Below, in pieces: positions 31,193-41,135 of a stretch of 45,822 nucleotides of DNA (within the stretch, counting starts at the first letter, position 1; each line of letters starts with the position of its first letter). This DNA is from an uncultured Pelagibacteraceae bacterium (lineage in GTDB: Bacteria > Pseudomonadota > Alphaproteobacteria > Pelagibacterales > Pelagibacteraceae): NCBI GenBank assembly GCA_902524595.1, contig CABZDS010000008.1, positions 1 to 45,822 of the forward strand, written 5' to 3'. The notes beneath the pieces were generated by a model. It made no database searches and was not told the origin of the DNA. It saw only the letters and a list, made by a program, of their open reading frames with translations. A program made the position numbers and the translations under genes.

Positions 31193-31798
31193 TTATTTTG
31201 CAATAAATCGCAAATATCTATTTTGATAACTTAAATCGTCTTTAAATTGCCCAAGATAAAAATTTGTAACTGTAGTAGCTTGCTCTTTTTTTATGCCTCT
31301 CATAGTCATACACTGATGAGTTGAATCTATTGTTACCGCAACTCCTTTTGCATCCAGCGACTCCATTAAAGTATTAGCGATCTGAACAGTTAATCTTTCT
31401 TGTGTTTGTAATCTTTTTGAAAATACTTCTACTACTCTTGCTATTTTACTTAATCCTACAACTCTTTGATTTGGAATATATGCTACATGAGCAATTCCTA
31501 TAATTGGTGCCATGTGATGTTCGCAATGACTTTGAACTGAAATATTTTTTTGAACAACCATGTCGCTATAGCCTTCAACATCACCAAATGTTTTATCTAA
31601 AATTGCTTTAGGATCTTCTTTATATCCCTTGAAATATTCTTTAAATGCTTTTGTTACTCTTTTTGGAGTTTCCAATAAACCTTCTCTTGTAGGATCTTCA
31701 CCCAACCATTTAAGTATTTTAACAAAAGCTTCTTCCGCTTCCTTGTCTGTTACTTCATTATTAATATTTTTTTCGTTTTCGTTTTTTACTAATTTCAT
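31193..31798 (-). CDS. folE: GTP cyclohydrolase I
   Basis: 201 residues. Zinc ligands are in QSHCEHHMAPI and HQCMTMRGIKK; NQRVVGLSKIARVVEVFSKR and RLTVQIANTL are conserved GTP-binding and helix segments. The enzyme makes dihydroneopterin triphosphate, the first step in folate synthesis; folate is needed here by the two GcvT-fused dehydrogenases. Divergent from hisI with 57 bases between the starts. The extra N-terminus (NENEKNINNEVTD) is charged and probably flexible. Confidence 0.96.
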   Translation of the reverse strand: MKLVKNENEKNINNEVTDKEAEEAFVKILKWLGEDPTREGLLETPKRVTKAFKEYFKGYKEDPKAILDKTFGDVEGYSDMVVQKNISVQSHCEHHMAPIIGIAHVAYIPNQRVVGLSKIARVVEVFSKRLQTQERLTVQIANTLMESLDAKGVAVTIDSTHQCMTMRGIKKEQATTVTNFYLGQFKDDLSYQNRYLRFIAK

Positions 31799-31855
31799 GA
31801 CGTGCTTTTATATATATAAAACGTTCATTTTAAAATATTTATTATATTTATTATT

Positions 31856-32344
31856 ATGTTAGATAATTCCACTTATATGTTTAAAAAAAGAGAAAATGTA
31901 GCAGAAATCGAAGAAGGCAAGCTTTTATCTCCTAAATTCGACAATGATGGATTAATTCCAGTCATCACAACATGCTCAGAAACAAAAGAAATATTAATGC
32001 ATGGATATATGAATGTAGAGGCATTCAAGTTAACGATTGAGACTAAGGAAGCTCATTATTGGAGCAGATCAAGAAAATCAATTTGGCATAAAGGAAAAAC
32101 AAGTGGGTTCGTTCAAAAGGTAAAAGAGATTCGGATTGATGATGATCAGGATGCAGTATGGATGACTGTGGATATTGGAGAAGGTTCTAGTTGCCACGTT
32201 GGGTACAGATCCTGTTTTTATAGATCTATCCCTTTAGGTAAGATTGATAATGCCAGACAAATTGAAATGAAGTTTGAAGAAGATAAGAAAAAGTTTGACC
32301 CAGAAGTAGTTTATAAAGGGCAACCTAATCCAACAAAAATATAA
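31856..32344 (+). CDS. hisI: Phosphoribosyl-AMP cyclohydrolase
   Basis: 162 residues. HisI core with MHGYMNVEAFKLTIETKEAH, YWSRSRKSIWHKGKTSG, IRIDDDQDAVWMTVD and the zinc cysteines in SSCHVGYRSCFYRS. The enzyme opens the adenine ring in histidine synthesis. A second in-frame ATG at 31877 would remove seven non-conserved residues; either start is possible. Single-domain enzyme, not fused to HisE. Six bases separate it from a small oxygenase gene on the same strand. Confidence 0.94.
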   Translation: MLDNSTYMFKKRENVAEIEEGKLLSPKFDNDGLIPVITTCSETKEILMHGYMNVEAFKLTIETKEAHYWSRSRKSIWHKGKTSGFVQKVKEIRIDDDQDAVWMTVDIGEGSSCHVGYRSCFYRSIPLGKIDNARQIEMKFEEDKKKFDPEVVYKGQPNPTKI

Positions 32345-32350
32345 AAATTA

Positions 32351-32959
32351 ATGAAAGTTTTAAGTCCGTTTGGACCAAAAATTGCTGTTATTAAAATTCC
32401 ATTAAACTTGGTAAAAAAAATTAATTATGAAGTTGAAAGTATTATTAAAGATAAGAAAAAATCGAAATCAAATGACTATTCAAAAAAATTAGTTGGTCAA
32501 GTCGAGCAAGAAATCGAATTAAAAAATAAATTTATAAAAAAAAATTTAAAAAGTTTTATTTCAAAAAGTGTAAATCAATATCTAAAAAAAAATCTTAACA
32601 AAAAGTCAAAGAATATTAAAATTAAGAATTTATGGGTCGTAAGACAATTTAAAAATGATTATAATCCTATTCATTTCCATGATGGTAACGTTTCTGGAGT
32701 TGGTTATTTGAAAATTCCCAATAATTTAACAAAAGGGAATAAAAAAATTAAAACTAATGGAACAATAGATTTTATTTATGGTTCTAAATCTTTTTTGAAC
32801 AATTCTATATTTAATCATAAACCAAAGGTTGGAGATCTTATTTTATTTCCAAATAATTTAATGCATACCGCGTATCCATTTAAATCTGATGGTGAAAGAA
32901 GATCTTTTTCTTTTAATATAGATATTGATAAAAAATTAACAGAATTATTTAATGGCTAA
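32351..32959 (+). CDS. Putative 2OG-Fe(II) oxygenase of the small 2OG-FeII_Oxy_5 type
   Basis: 202 residues. YNPIHFHDGNVSGVGYLKIP (104-123) gives the iron-binding His/Asp region (His108 or His110, Asp111) with the GNVSG turn; GDLILFPNNLMHTAYPF supplies the second His (His172), and GERRSFSFNI the 2-oxoglutarate arginine. This order fits the small putative 2OG-Fe(II) oxygenase family seen in marine phages and bacteria. The N-terminal 90 residues are very Lys-rich. The product is unknown; a protein or cofactor hydroxylation is possible. It overlaps the DUF2237 gene by eight bases. Confidence 0.78.
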   Translation: MKVLSPFGPKIAVIKIPLNLVKKINYEVESIIKDKKKSKSNDYSKKLVGQVEQEIELKNKFIKKNLKSFISKSVNQYLKKNLNKKSKNIKIKNLWVVRQFKNDYNPIHFHDGNVSGVGYLKIPNNLTKGNKKIKTNGTIDFIYGSKSFLNNSIFNHKPKVGDLILFPNNLMHTAYPFKSDGERRSFSFNIDIDKKLTELFNG

Positions 32960-33326
32960 TAAACAAAGAAATGTTTTAGATGAGGAATTGGAGTTATGTT
33001 CTAATGATCCTTTGACGGGATGGTATAGAGATGGATGTTGTAATACAGATGAAAATGACCATGGTGTTCACACTGTTTGTGCAAAAGTAAATTCTGAATT
33101 TTTAGAATGGTGCAAGGAAGCAGGGAATGATTTAATTACACCTCATCCTGAGTTTGGTTTTCCAGGTTTGAAAGATGGAGATAGTTGGTGTGTATGCGCA
33201 GGCTGGTACGCCAAAGCTTTAGAAGCGGGAAAAGGATGTCCTATTTATTTAAAAAAAACTCACAAAAACACTTTGAAACTTATTCCAATTGAAACTTTAA
33301 AAAAGTTTGCTATCGATTTATCTTAA
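32952..33326 (+). CDS. DUF2237 family protein
   Basis: 124 residues matching DUF2237: NVLDEELELCSNDPLTGWYR, DGCCNTDENDHGVHTVCAKV, GNDLITPHPEFGFPGLKDGD and SWCVCAGWYAKA. Conserved Cys and His residues suggest a metal or disulphide site, but the family has no assigned function. No signal peptide. Overlap with the 2OG oxygenase gene implies coordinated production. It ends immediately next to the stop of the convergent ETF-QO gene. Confidence 0.88.
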   Translation: MANKQRNVLDEELELCSNDPLTGWYRDGCCNTDENDHGVHTVCAKVNSEFLEWCKEAGNDLITPHPEFGFPGLKDGDSWCVCAGWYAKALEAGKGCPIYLKKTHKNTLKLIPIETLKKFAIDLS

Positions 33327-34946
33327 TTACATATTCCCATATTTAGGTCCGCCTCCACCTTCTGGGGTTACCCAAGTAATATTTTGAGATGGCTCTTTAA
33401 TATCACACGTTTTACAATGTATGCAATTTTGAGCATTGATTACAAATTTTTGAACAGAATTTACGTCTTGAATTTCATAAACTCCTGCTGGACAATATCT
33501 TTGTGCAGGCTCATCAAATTTCTCTAAAGTATATTTTATAGGCAAATCTGGATCTTTAAGTTTTAAATGTACTGGTTGATTATCATCATGAATTGTACCC
33601 GTTAAATAAACAGAACTAGTTTTATCAAAAGTAATAACGTTATCCGGCTTAGGATAATCAATTTTTGGCATTTTATCTGCTGGTTTTATAGCTTCATGAT
33701 CAGCATGTTTATGCTTTAATGTGAAAGGAAGCTTTCCTCTAAATAAAATCTGGTCAATTCCAGTAAATAATATACCCAAAATTAATCCCCAAGAGAAACT
33801 AGGTTTTACATTTCTTGCCTCATGTAATTCTTTGTAAACCCAACTTTCTTTAAATTTTTGTTCATATGTAGATAAATTTAAATTTTTCGTAAGATGCTCA
33901 TAAATTGTTTCAGCAGCGATCATTCCACTCTTCATTGCAGTATGAGACCCTTTTATTTTAGGCATATTTAATGTTCCTGCATCACATCCGACTAGCAAAG
34001 CACCTGGCATAAACATCTGAGGTAAACTCTGTATACCTCCCTCAATCAAAGCTCTTGCGCCATAAGAAATTCTTTTTCCACCTTCAATTATTTTTTTTAT
34101 ATCTGGATGAGTTTTAAATCTTTGGAATTCATCGAAAGGTGAGAGATGAGGATTTTGGTAATCTAATCCAATTACGTAACCAAGAAAAACTTGTTTATTT
34201 TCTGCATGATATATAAAACTTCCACCATAAGTATTATTATCTAAAGGCCATCCAGCAGTATGCATTACTAAACCTTCTGAATGATTTTTTTCATCTATCT
34301 CCCAAATTTCTTTAAAACCAATTCCATATTGTTGAGGATTTTTACCTTTATCTAATTCAAACCTCTTTATTAATTCTTTTCCTAAATGACCTCTGCATCC
34401 TTCTGCAAATACTGTAACTTTTGCATGCAATTCCATTCCAGGCTCATAAGTATCCTTTTTATTTCCCTCTTTATCAATACCCATATCTTGGGTTGCAATA
34501 CCTTTAACTGATCCATCGTCATTATATAAAACTTCACTTGCTGGAAATCCTGGGAATATTTCAACTCCTAATCCCTCAGCCTGCTCTGCTAACCATCTAC
34601 AAAGATTTGCAAGACTTATAATATAATTGTTATGATTTTGTTGAACCTTAGGAAGTAACCATGTTGGCCAACTTAATGATTTTTGTTTTCCTAAAAATAA
34701 AAATTTTTCTTTTGTAACTTTTGTTTTAATTGGAGCATTTAATTCTTTCCAATTAGGTATTAATTCGTCTAAGGCACGTGTTTCAAACACGTTCCCTGAC
34801 AAAATATGTGCACCTATTTCAGATGCTTTTTCTAAAAGGCAGACATTAATATCCGGATTTAACTGCTTTAATTTAATTGCAGTTGAAAGTCCTGATGGTC
34901 CGCCACCTACGATGACAACATCGTATTCCATCACTTCTCTGGACAT
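33327..34946 (-). CDS. etfD: Electron transfer flavoprotein-ubiquinone oxidoreductase
   Basis: 539 residues. N-terminal FAD site VVIVGGGPSGLSTAIKL, ISGNVFETRALDELIP-type substrate region, membrane-association loop LPKVQQNHNNYIISLANLCR, and a C-terminal [4Fe-4S] ferredoxin domain with NAQNCIHCKTCDIKEPSQNI plus an upstream Cys in RYCPAGVYE. Passes electrons from reduced ETF to ubiquinone at the inner membrane. It follows etfA by 24 bases and completes the path from the flavin dehydrogenase at 36674-39106. C-terminus PKYGNM is usual for the family. Confidence 0.96.
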   Translation of the reverse strand: MSREVMEYDVVIVGGGPSGLSTAIKLKQLNPDINVCLLEKASEIGAHILSGNVFETRALDELIPNWKELNAPIKTKVTKEKFLFLGKQKSLSWPTWLLPKVQQNHNNYIISLANLCRWLAEQAEGLGVEIFPGFPASEVLYNDDGSVKGIATQDMGIDKEGNKKDTYEPGMELHAKVTVFAEGCRGHLGKELIKRFELDKGKNPQQYGIGFKEIWEIDEKNHSEGLVMHTAGWPLDNNTYGGSFIYHAENKQVFLGYVIGLDYQNPHLSPFDEFQRFKTHPDIKKIIEGGKRISYGARALIEGGIQSLPQMFMPGALLVGCDAGTLNMPKIKGSHTAMKSGMIAAETIYEHLTKNLNLSTYEQKFKESWVYKELHEARNVKPSFSWGLILGILFTGIDQILFRGKLPFTLKHKHADHEAIKPADKMPKIDYPKPDNVITFDKTSSVYLTGTIHDDNQPVHLKLKDPDLPIKYTLEKFDEPAQRYCPAGVYEIQDVNSVQKFVINAQNCIHCKTCDIKEPSQNITWVTPEGGGGPKYGNM

Positions 34947-34970
34947 AATGATAATTTCTTACAGTATTTG

Positions 34971-35924
34971 CTATTTTTGTATAGTGTTTAATTTGTTCAA
35001 TTCTGACAAAAACTGAGGAAGCGCCTCAAAAAGATCTGCTTCTAATCCGTAATCTGCGACACTAAAAATTGGAGCTTCACCGTCTTTATTTATAGCTACA
35101 ATAATTTTACTTTCTTTCATTCCTGCTAAGTGCTGTATCGCACCTGAAATTCCAACTGCAATGTATAAATCTGGAACTACGACTTTGCCCGTTTGTCCTA
35201 CTTGGTGATCATTCGTAATATAACCAGCATCGACTGCTGCTCTTGATGCGCCTATTGCTGCATTAAGTTTATCAGCAATATCGCTGATTAGTTTAAAATT
35301 TTCACCATTTTGCATTCCTCTACCACCAGAAATAACTATTCTAGCTGTTCCAAGTTCTGGTCTGTCTGACTTGACCTCTTCTTTCTTTAGAAATTTAGTT
35401 AATGAACTAGCTTCTGCTGGATCAGATTTTACAATTTCAGCTGATCCACCACTTTTATCTGCAGGATCGAATGATGTTGGTCTTATAGTAACACATTTTT
35501 TTTTGTCATTACTTTTAACTGTAGCAAATGCATTACCTGCATAAATTGGTCTTAAAAAAGTATCTTCAGAAATAACTTTAATTATATCACTCACCTGCGA
35601 TGTATCTAGTAATGCTGCAATCCTAGGCATTAGATTTTTACCAAATGTATTTGCTGAGCTTACAATATGTGTATAATTTTCTGCATGCTTAATTATTGCC
35701 GATGTATAATTTTCAGCAATGTAGTTTTCGTAAATCTCATTATCAACATGAATAACTTTTTTTACATTTGGAACTTCAGATAAAGATTTTGCAACATCGT
35801 CAGCTTTATGACCTAAGACCAAAACATGAAGATCCTCGTTTATTTGAGAAGCTGCTGTAATAGCGTTATATGTAAATGGTCTAACTTCTTTATTGTTATG
35901 TTCTGCAATTAATAATACTGACAT
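34971..35924 (-). CDS. etfA: Electron transfer flavoprotein subunit alpha
   Basis: 317 residues. C-terminal FAD domain is clear: [61 protein letters not shown] and [20 protein letters not shown]. The N-terminal domain packs with EtfB. Gene start and the etfB stop are adjacent. Accepts electrons from flavin dehydrogenases, here most likely the co-transcribed FAD/GcvT enzyme. Confidence 0.96.
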   Translation of the reverse strand: MSVLLIAEHNNKEVRPFTYNAITAASQINEDLHVLVLGHKADDVAKSLSEVPNVKKVIHVDNEIYENYIAENYTSAIIKHAENYTHIVSSANTFGKNLMPRIAALLDTSQVSDIIKVISEDTFLRPIYAGNAFATVKSNDKKKCVTIRPTSFDPADKSGGSAEIVKSDPAEASSLTKFLKKEEVKSDRPELGTARIVISGGRGMQNGENFKLISDIADKLNAAIGASRAAVDAGYITNDHQVGQTGKVVVPDLYIAVGISGAIQHLAGMKESKIIVAINKDGEAPIFSVADYGLEADLFEALPQFLSELNKLNTIQK

Positions 35925-36674
35925 CTAAATTACTTTAGCCTCATTTTTTAATTTTTGCACCAATTCTTCAACACTAGCGACTTTTATTCCAGCTTTTCTT
36001 TTTGGTGGCTCTTCTACTTTAATTTGTTCGATTCTAGGATTAATATCAACTCCTAAATCTGAAGCACTTATCTGTTCTATTGGTTTTTTCTTAGCTTTCA
36101 TAATATTTGGAAGCGAAGCATATCTTGGTTCGTTTAATCTTAAATCACATGTAACAATTGCTGGAACATTTACTTGAATAGTTTCTAAACCTTCATCAAT
36201 TTCACGAGTTACCTCTAATGCATTATTTTTAACTTCGATTTTAGATGCAAAAGTTGCTTGCGGCCAATTTAATAAAGCTGCAAGCATCTGACCAGTTTGA
36301 TTACAGTCATCATCAATTGCTTGTTTGCCCATAAAAACTAAATCTGGATTTTCTTTTTCTACAATTTTTTTTAAAATTTTTGAAACTGCTAATGGCTCAA
36401 TTACATTATCTACTTTGACATGTATACCTCTATCTGCTCCAACAGCTAGTGCTTTTCTAACAGTTTCTTGTGCCTTTTCTTCACCGATTGTAATTGCAAC
36501 TATTTCTTTAGCTTTGCCAGCTTCTTTAATTTTTACTGCCTCTTCGATTGCATTATCATCTGGTGGATTTGTTGACATTTTAACGTTATCAGTAACAACA
36601 CCTGAGCCATCTTCTTTAACTCTTATTTGAACGTTGTAATCAATAACTCTTTTAACTGCGACTAATATTTTCAT
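35925..36674 (-). CDS. etfB: Electron transfer flavoprotein subunit beta
   Basis: 249 residues. [38 protein letters not shown], the AMP-binding loop and the recognition stretch [20 protein letters not shown] that contacts partner dehydrogenases. Start codon overlaps the stop of the FAD/GcvT gene by one base (TAATG), which ties ETF production to that dehydrogenase. Confidence 0.96.
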   Translation of the reverse strand: MKILVAVKRVIDYNVQIRVKEDGSGVVTDNVKMSTNPPDDNAIEEAVKIKEAGKAKEIVAITIGEEKAQETVRKALAVGADRGIHVKVDNVIEPLAVSKILKKIVEKENPDLVFMGKQAIDDDCNQTGQMLAALLNWPQATFASKIEVKNNALEVTREIDEGLETIQVNVPAIVTCDLRLNEPRYASLPNIMKAKKKPIEQISASDLGVDINPRIEQIKVEEPPKRKAGIKVASVEELVQKLKNEAKVI

Positions 36675-39106
36675 TAAGCTCTTAATAAATTGTTTTCTGG
36701 ATCGTAAGGACTTTCATCTAAAATTGTTGCATCGTATTTCTCACCTAATATTTCAATTTTAAGTTTTTGTCCAACATTAGCTAATTCTGGTTTAACCATT
36801 CCTAATGCTAATGATTTTCCAATTCTAAAACCAAAATCTCCTGCTGTAGCTCTTCCTATAACACTTCCATTTTCATAAATGGGATTGTTGCCTAATACAT
36901 CTGCATCTTTTGGATTATGAACCTCTAAGGTAACAAGCTTGTTATCAAAACCTTTTTCTCTCCATTTGTTCAATGCATCAAGTCCAATAAAACTTCCTTT
37001 ATTAGGGTGTATAAATCTATCAAGACCACTTTCATAAGGTGAGTATTCTATTGATAGTTCTGTTCCAACCAATTTATACGATTTTTCTACTCTCAAACTA
37101 TTCATTGCTCTAATACCATATGGCTTAAGTCCAAGATCTTGCCCTGCTTCCATAAGTTTATCAAAAATGTGATTTTGATATTCAATTGGATGATGAAGTT
37201 CCCATCCTAATTCACCAACAAAATTAACTCTCATAGCATTTACTGGTGCGTAACCTACATCAACCATTTTTGCACTTAGCCATTTAAAGTTTTCATTTGA
37301 AAAATCATCTTTTGAAACTCTTTGCATTAACTCTCTTGCTTTTGGACCTGAAACAACCAAAACCCCATTACTATTAGTTAAATTTTCAAACTGTACCGAG
37401 CCATCTGAAGGCATCCATTTTAAAATCCAATCGTGATCTAATCTTTGGAAAGCTCCTGCTGATACTAGATAAAAGCTATCATGTGTTTCTCTCATAATAG
37501 TAAATTCAGAATGAACTCCACCTTTAGTATTTAAAGCGTGACATAAATTAATTCTTCCAACTTTTTTTGGTAATTTGTTTGCGACTAAATTATCTAAAAA
37601 TTCCTCAGCACCAGGTCCTTTAATTCTACATTTTGCAAATGCAGTCATATCTAAAAGACCAACATTTTCTTTTACATTTTTGCATTCTTTTTCCATTGCA
37701 TTGAACCATTTTGATCTTCTAAATGACCAATCATCTTTTTGCTCCATTCCATCAGTTGCAAAAAAGTTAGGTCGTTCCCATCCAAATTTTTGACCAAAAA
37801 CTGCTCCTAAATTTTTCATTCTGTCATAACATGGCGCTGTTCTTAATGGTCTTGCTGCTGGTCTTTCTTCATCAGGAAAGTGAGTTATAAAAACGTGACT
37901 ATAGGCTTCTTCATTTTTAGCTTTTAAATATGATTTAGAGCAATAATCTCCGTACCTTCTTGGTTCAACACCAAGCATATCAATTGTGGGTTCACCATCT
38001 ACGATCCATTCAGAAAGTTGCCATCCTGCTCCACCTGCTGCAGTGATACCAAAACTATGACCTTCATTTATCCAAAAATTTTTTAATCCCCAAGCTGGAC
38101 CAACAATTGGGTTACCATCTGGAGTATAACAAATTGCACCATTATAAACTTTCTTAACTCCTACTTCTCCAAATGCAGGTACTCTATGTATTGCACCTTC
38201 AATGTGTGGAGCCAATCTATCCAAATCTTCCTGAAATAATTCATATTCAGAATCTTTTGATGGTCCATCTACATAACAAGCTGGTGCACCATCTTCATAT
38301 GGTCCTAAAATTAATCCACCTGCTTCTTCTCTCATATACCATCTACTATCACTATCTCTTAAAACTCCCATCTCTGGTAATCCATCTTTTTTTCTTTTTT
38401 GAATTTCTGGATGAGGTTCAGTAACAATGTATTGATGTTCAACTGGAATGACTGGAATATCTAAACCAACCATCTTTCCAGTTTGTCTTGCAAAATTTCC
38501 TGAACAAGAGATAATATGTTCACATTCTATTGATCCTTTATCTGTTTCAACAACCCAACCATCTTTGGTTTGTTTCATTCCAACAACATTTGTATTTCTA
38601 TATATTTCTGCTCCTCTATTTCTTGCACCTGTTGCAAGTGCTTGAGTTAAATCAGCTGGTTGAATATATCCATCTTCAGGATGTTGAATTGCACCAACTA
38701 AATCTGATGTATTACATAATGGCCAGATTTCTTTAACTTGATCTGGAGTTAAAAATTTTACATCAACACCAATTGTTTGCGCAACACCAGCGTATTGAAA
38801 GTATTCATCCATTCTATCTTTAGTGCTTGCTAATCTAATATTTGATACAACACTGAAACCTACGTTCTTACCTGTCTCTTCTTCTAAAGTTTTATATAAA
38901 TTGACAGCATACTTATGGAGTTGTCCCACAGAATAACTCATATTAAATAATGGTAATAAGCCAGCCGCATGCCAAGTTGAGCCTGATGTTAGTTCTTTTC
39001 TTTCAATCAAAACTACATCTGACCAACCTTTTTTTGCTAAATGATAAAGAGCACTTACCCCTACTACTCCACCACCAACTACAACTACTTTTGCTTTGGA
39101 TTTCAT
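36674..39106 (-). CDS. FAD-dependent dehydrogenase - GcvT fusion (dimethylglycine/sarcosine dehydrogenase-like), ETF-coupled
   Basis: 810 residues. [20 protein letters not shown] at 7-26 is the FAD site and [14 protein letters not shown] contains His46, the covalent-FAD position. Residues ~150-400 are the substrate-oxidising domain; from ~425 the GcvT/folate half follows, with [49 protein letters not shown] and [14 protein letters not shown]. Demethylates an N-methyl glycine (dimethylglycine or sarcosine), forming methylene-THF. Coupled by a one-base overlap to etfB and hence to etfA and ETF-QO. A paralogue is encoded at 22631-25102. Confidence 0.9.
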   Translation of the reverse strand: MKSKAKVVVVGGGVVGVSALYHLAKKGWSDVVLIERKELTSGSTWHAAGLLPLFNMSYSVGQLHKYAVNLYKTLEEETGKNVGFSVVSNIRLASTKDRMDEYFQYAGVAQTIGVDVKFLTPDQVKEIWPLCNTSDLVGAIQHPEDGYIQPADLTQALATGARNRGAEIYRNTNVVGMKQTKDGWVVETDKGSIECEHIISCSGNFARQTGKMVGLDIPVIPVEHQYIVTEPHPEIQKRKKDGLPEMGVLRDSDSRWYMREEAGGLILGPYEDGAPACYVDGPSKDSEYELFQEDLDRLAPHIEGAIHRVPAFGEVGVKKVYNGAICYTPDGNPIVGPAWGLKNFWINEGHSFGITAAGGAGWQLSEWIVDGEPTIDMLGVEPRRYGDYCSKSYLKAKNEEAYSHVFITHFPDEERPAARPLRTAPCYDRMKNLGAVFGQKFGWERPNFFATDGMEQKDDWSFRRSKWFNAMEKECKNVKENVGLLDMTAFAKCRIKGPGAEEFLDNLVANKLPKKVGRINLCHALNTKGGVHSEFTIMRETHDSFYLVSAGAFQRLDHDWILKWMPSDGSVQFENLTNSNGVLVVSGPKARELMQRVSKDDFSNENFKWLSAKMVDVGYAPVNAMRVNFVGELGWELHHPIEYQNHIFDKLMEAGQDLGLKPYGIRAMNSLRVEKSYKLVGTELSIEYSPYESGLDRFIHPNKGSFIGLDALNKWREKGFDNKLVTLEVHNPKDADVLGNNPIYENGSVIGRATAGDFGFRIGKSLALGMVKPELANVGQKLKIEILGEKYDATILDESPYDPENNLLRA

Positions 39107-39152
39107 TATCAGATTCCTACTAAATTTTAATTACTTACGAAACAAAATTCTA

Positions 39153-39356
39153 TTATTCATCATCTGCGTCACGCCAGCCCATTCTGAACATTAAATAAGC
39201 GGCAACTACAACCGAAATTGTACCTACTACCATACCAATATTAATCCCAACTTCACTGCCCCAAAAATACCATCCAAGTTGAGTGGATGAAATTGTTGGA
39301 AAGCATAAAATAAACATTAGAATTGCGTACCTAATATACATTGGAGGCTTTTTCAT
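39153..39356 (-). CDS. Small two-span membrane protein, 67 residues
   Basis: The ATG at 39354-39356 overlaps the TAA of the upstream 153-residue gene by one base; a longer in-frame start would overlap that gene by 54 bases and add no conserved-looking residues. Two membrane spans (YAILMFILCFPTISS and GINIGMVVGTISVVVAAYLM) and an acidic C-terminus (GWRDADDE). Not recognised. Coupled with the exported DUF4864-like protein. Confidence 0.65.
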   Translation of the reverse strand: MKKPPMYIRYAILMFILCFPTISSTQLGWYFWGSEVGINIGMVVGTISVVVAAYLMFRMGWRDADDE

Positions 39357-39817
39357 TATATTGATGATCCCATAGGTAGTGGTTGTGAAACTGCTGTTGT
39401 TAGCCAGCAATCTAAAAGATTGCCTTCTTTATTATTCTTTTCAACTTTCCATTTAAATTTAAAATATTGTTTATCCTTATCCAAGACAACAACTTCATAA
39501 GTTGCCGTTGTACTTGATTTGTAAATTTCAGTTACTGTGTTTTCTTTGTGATCAATCAGCATCGAGTATGAAGCCCCTTTTAACATTCTTTTAAATCTAT
39601 CTAATGGACCTGTCATCCTTTGATTATTTGGATGTGCAAATTCCCATGTTTGCTCAATTCCTCTATCTTTATATGGACTGTCATTTTTCATTAACGCCTT
39701 TAATTGAATTAAAACAACTTGTTTCGGATCTATATTTACATTTGGTTTTAAAACATCGGCAAATGAAGAATTAAAATAAAAAAATGTAATTAAAATAAAA
39801 AAAATTCTGGATTTCAT
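39356..39817 (-). CDS. Exported DUF4864-like protein
   Basis: 153 residues. A signal peptide (about 1-20, ending SFA) is followed by VVLIQLKALMKNDSPYKDRG, WEFAHPNNQRMTGPLDRFKR and MLKGASYSMLIDHKENTV, which resemble the DUF4864 pattern (NTF2-like fold, QLxAL...D...AF.FA.P). The C-terminal WKVEKNNKEGNLLDCWLTTA completes the small domain. Function unknown; probably periplasmic. Coupled to the small membrane protein that follows. Confidence 0.65.
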   Translation of the reverse strand: MKSRIFFILITFFYFNSSFADVLKPNVNIDPKQVVLIQLKALMKNDSPYKDRGIEQTWEFAHPNNQRMTGPLDRFKRMLKGASYSMLIDHKENTVTEIYKSSTTATYEVVVLDKDKQYFKFKWKVEKNNKEGNLLDCWLTTAVSQPLPMGSSI

Positions 39818-39883
39818 ATTTTAAATTTATCTTAAATTTAAAATGAAATAAAAGGTCTTAATATCACACTCAATAATTTTTTA

Positions 39884-40309
39884 TTATATAGTTTTGAATA
39901 ATCTGTCGTATTCGTTTTTAATACATTTATTAGATATATAATAAATTTTATTTTGAGAGACTAATTTTGCTGCATTTTCGTTATGAATTCCTAATTGCAA
40001 CCACAATACATTTGCACCAATTTCTATTGTTTGTTTTGCTATTTCCTCGGCTTCTTCGCTGGGTCTAAAAACGTTAACAATTCCTACATGATCTTTTATA
40101 TCCGTTAATTTTTTATAAACTGGCTCACCATGTATTATTTTATTATCTGTTACTGGATTAACAGGAAAAACTTTGTAACCTGTATTTCTTAAATATTTCA
40201 TTATTATATTGGAAGTTTTTTTTGAGTCAGGGCTTGCTCCAACAATTGCTATTGTCCGATAACTTAAATAAAGTTCTTTTATCTTTTCATCTACGAGTGT
40301 TGTATCCAT
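39884..40309 (-). CDS. CoA-binding (Rossmann) protein, YccU type, copy 2
   Basis: 141 residues with the CoA_binding fold: TIAIVGASPDSKKTSNIIMK, GYKVFPVNPVTDNKIIHGEP and VLWLQLGIHNENAAKLVSQN. The last helices contain Cys129 (NKCIKNEYDRL). Family members are small cytosolic nucleotide/CoA-binding proteins of unclear function. It lies eight bases after a paralogue (40318-40767), about a third identical by eye, downstream of ferredoxin and methanethiol oxidase genes, so a pair acting together on a thioester is conceivable. Confidence 0.85.
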   Translation of the reverse strand: MDTTLVDEKIKELYLSYRTIAIVGASPDSKKTSNIIMKYLRNTGYKVFPVNPVTDNKIIHGEPVYKKLTDIKDHVGIVNVFRPSEEAEEIAKQTIEIGANVLWLQLGIHNENAAKLVSQNKIYYISNKCIKNEYDRLFKTI

Positions 40310-40317
40310 AATTTAAT

Positions 40318-40767
40318 TTAAATTTTAAGATCTAGTCGAGGTTTCCAAAATGGTCTGAAGAGTTCAATTTTTGGGCATCTATTCATAACTACTTTTAAAC
40401 CTGCATCTTCAGCAATTTTTGCTGCATCATGATTAATTACACCGATTTGACCCCATAAAACTTTTGCTCCAATTGATATTGCCTCTTCAGCAATTCCATA
40501 AAGATCCTCAGATCTTCTAAAAACTTCGACCATATCAACGGGTCTATCGATAGCTGATAAATTTGGATAAACTTTTAAATTCCTAATTTCCTTTATACCT
40601 GGTTTAGGATTTACAGGTATCATATCATAACCAGTTTCGTGCAAAACTCTCAATACACCATAGCTAAATTTAGTTTTATCTGGGCTAGCACCAACCATAG
40701 CTATTGTCTTAACTGAACTTAAAATATCTTTTAAATAATCAGCGCTATATGGTTCGTTATGGTTCAT
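40318..40767 (-). CDS. CoA-binding (Rossmann) protein, YccU type, copy 1
   Basis: 149 residues: TIAMVGASPDKTKFSYGVLR, GYDMIPVNPKPGIKEIRNLK, VDMVEVFRRSEDLYGIAEEA, VLWGQIGVINHDAAKIAEDA and GLKVVMNRCPKIE. The C-terminal NRCPKIE motif, with a conserved Cys, is typical of the family and more canonical than in the neighbouring copy. Starts two bases after the ferredoxin gene. Possible partner in methylated-sulfur metabolism given the neighbours. Confidence 0.88.
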   Translation of the reverse strand: MNHNEPYSADYLKDILSSVKTIAMVGASPDKTKFSYGVLRVLHETGYDMIPVNPKPGIKEIRNLKVYPNLSAIDRPVDMVEVFRRSEDLYGIAEEAISIGAKVLWGQIGVINHDAAKIAEDAGLKVVMNRCPKIELFRPFWKPRLDLKI

Positions 40768-40769
40768 TT

Positions 40770-41135
40770 TTATTTTTTTTCATCCTTTTTAATTGCTATA
40801 TCTGCTTTTAATTCATGAGGCTCTAAAGGATCAAGGAAAGGATTTCGATATAATTTATCATGACTCTCAACTCCTATCTCGATTGTGCAATCTGTTGTTG
40901 CTTTAGCAACACATAAAATAATATATCCATCATTTATTTGTCTATTATTTAAAGCAACTTGAGAACGTTGATCCACTTCTCCATTAATTAGTTTAGCCGC
41001 ACATGTAATACATCCTCCATACTGACATCCGTATGGAAGATCGACACCTTGGTCTCTTAATTCATTTAATAAAGGTTTTTTTCCATTTACTTCAAATGCA
41101 CTGTTATTTCTGTTTGAGATTGTAATCTTAGTCAT
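40770..41135 (-). CDS. [2Fe-2S] ferredoxin, plant type
   Basis: 121 residues with the cluster ligands Cys37, Cys42, Cys45 (YGCQYGGCITCAAK) and Cys75 (IILCVAKA), in Cx4Cx2C...C spacing. It carries an acidic/lysine tail after residue 95. Its start overlaps the end of the methanethiol oxidase gene by four bases. It may be the electron carrier for the Rieske oxygenase encoded at 44116-45291 or for methanethiol oxidase; both are inferences. Confidence 0.9.
   Translation of the reverse strand: MTKITISNRNNSAFEVNGKKPLLNELRDQGVDLPYGCQYGGCITCAAKLINGEVDQRSQVALNNRQINDGYIILCVAKATTDCTIEIGVESHDKLYRNPFLDPLEPHELKADIAIKKDEKK

Noticed and set aside
38173..38736. Overlapping open frames on the plus strand
   Set aside because: Antisense to the FAD-domain of the 810-residue fusion; His/Leu-rich shadow sequences with no motifs.
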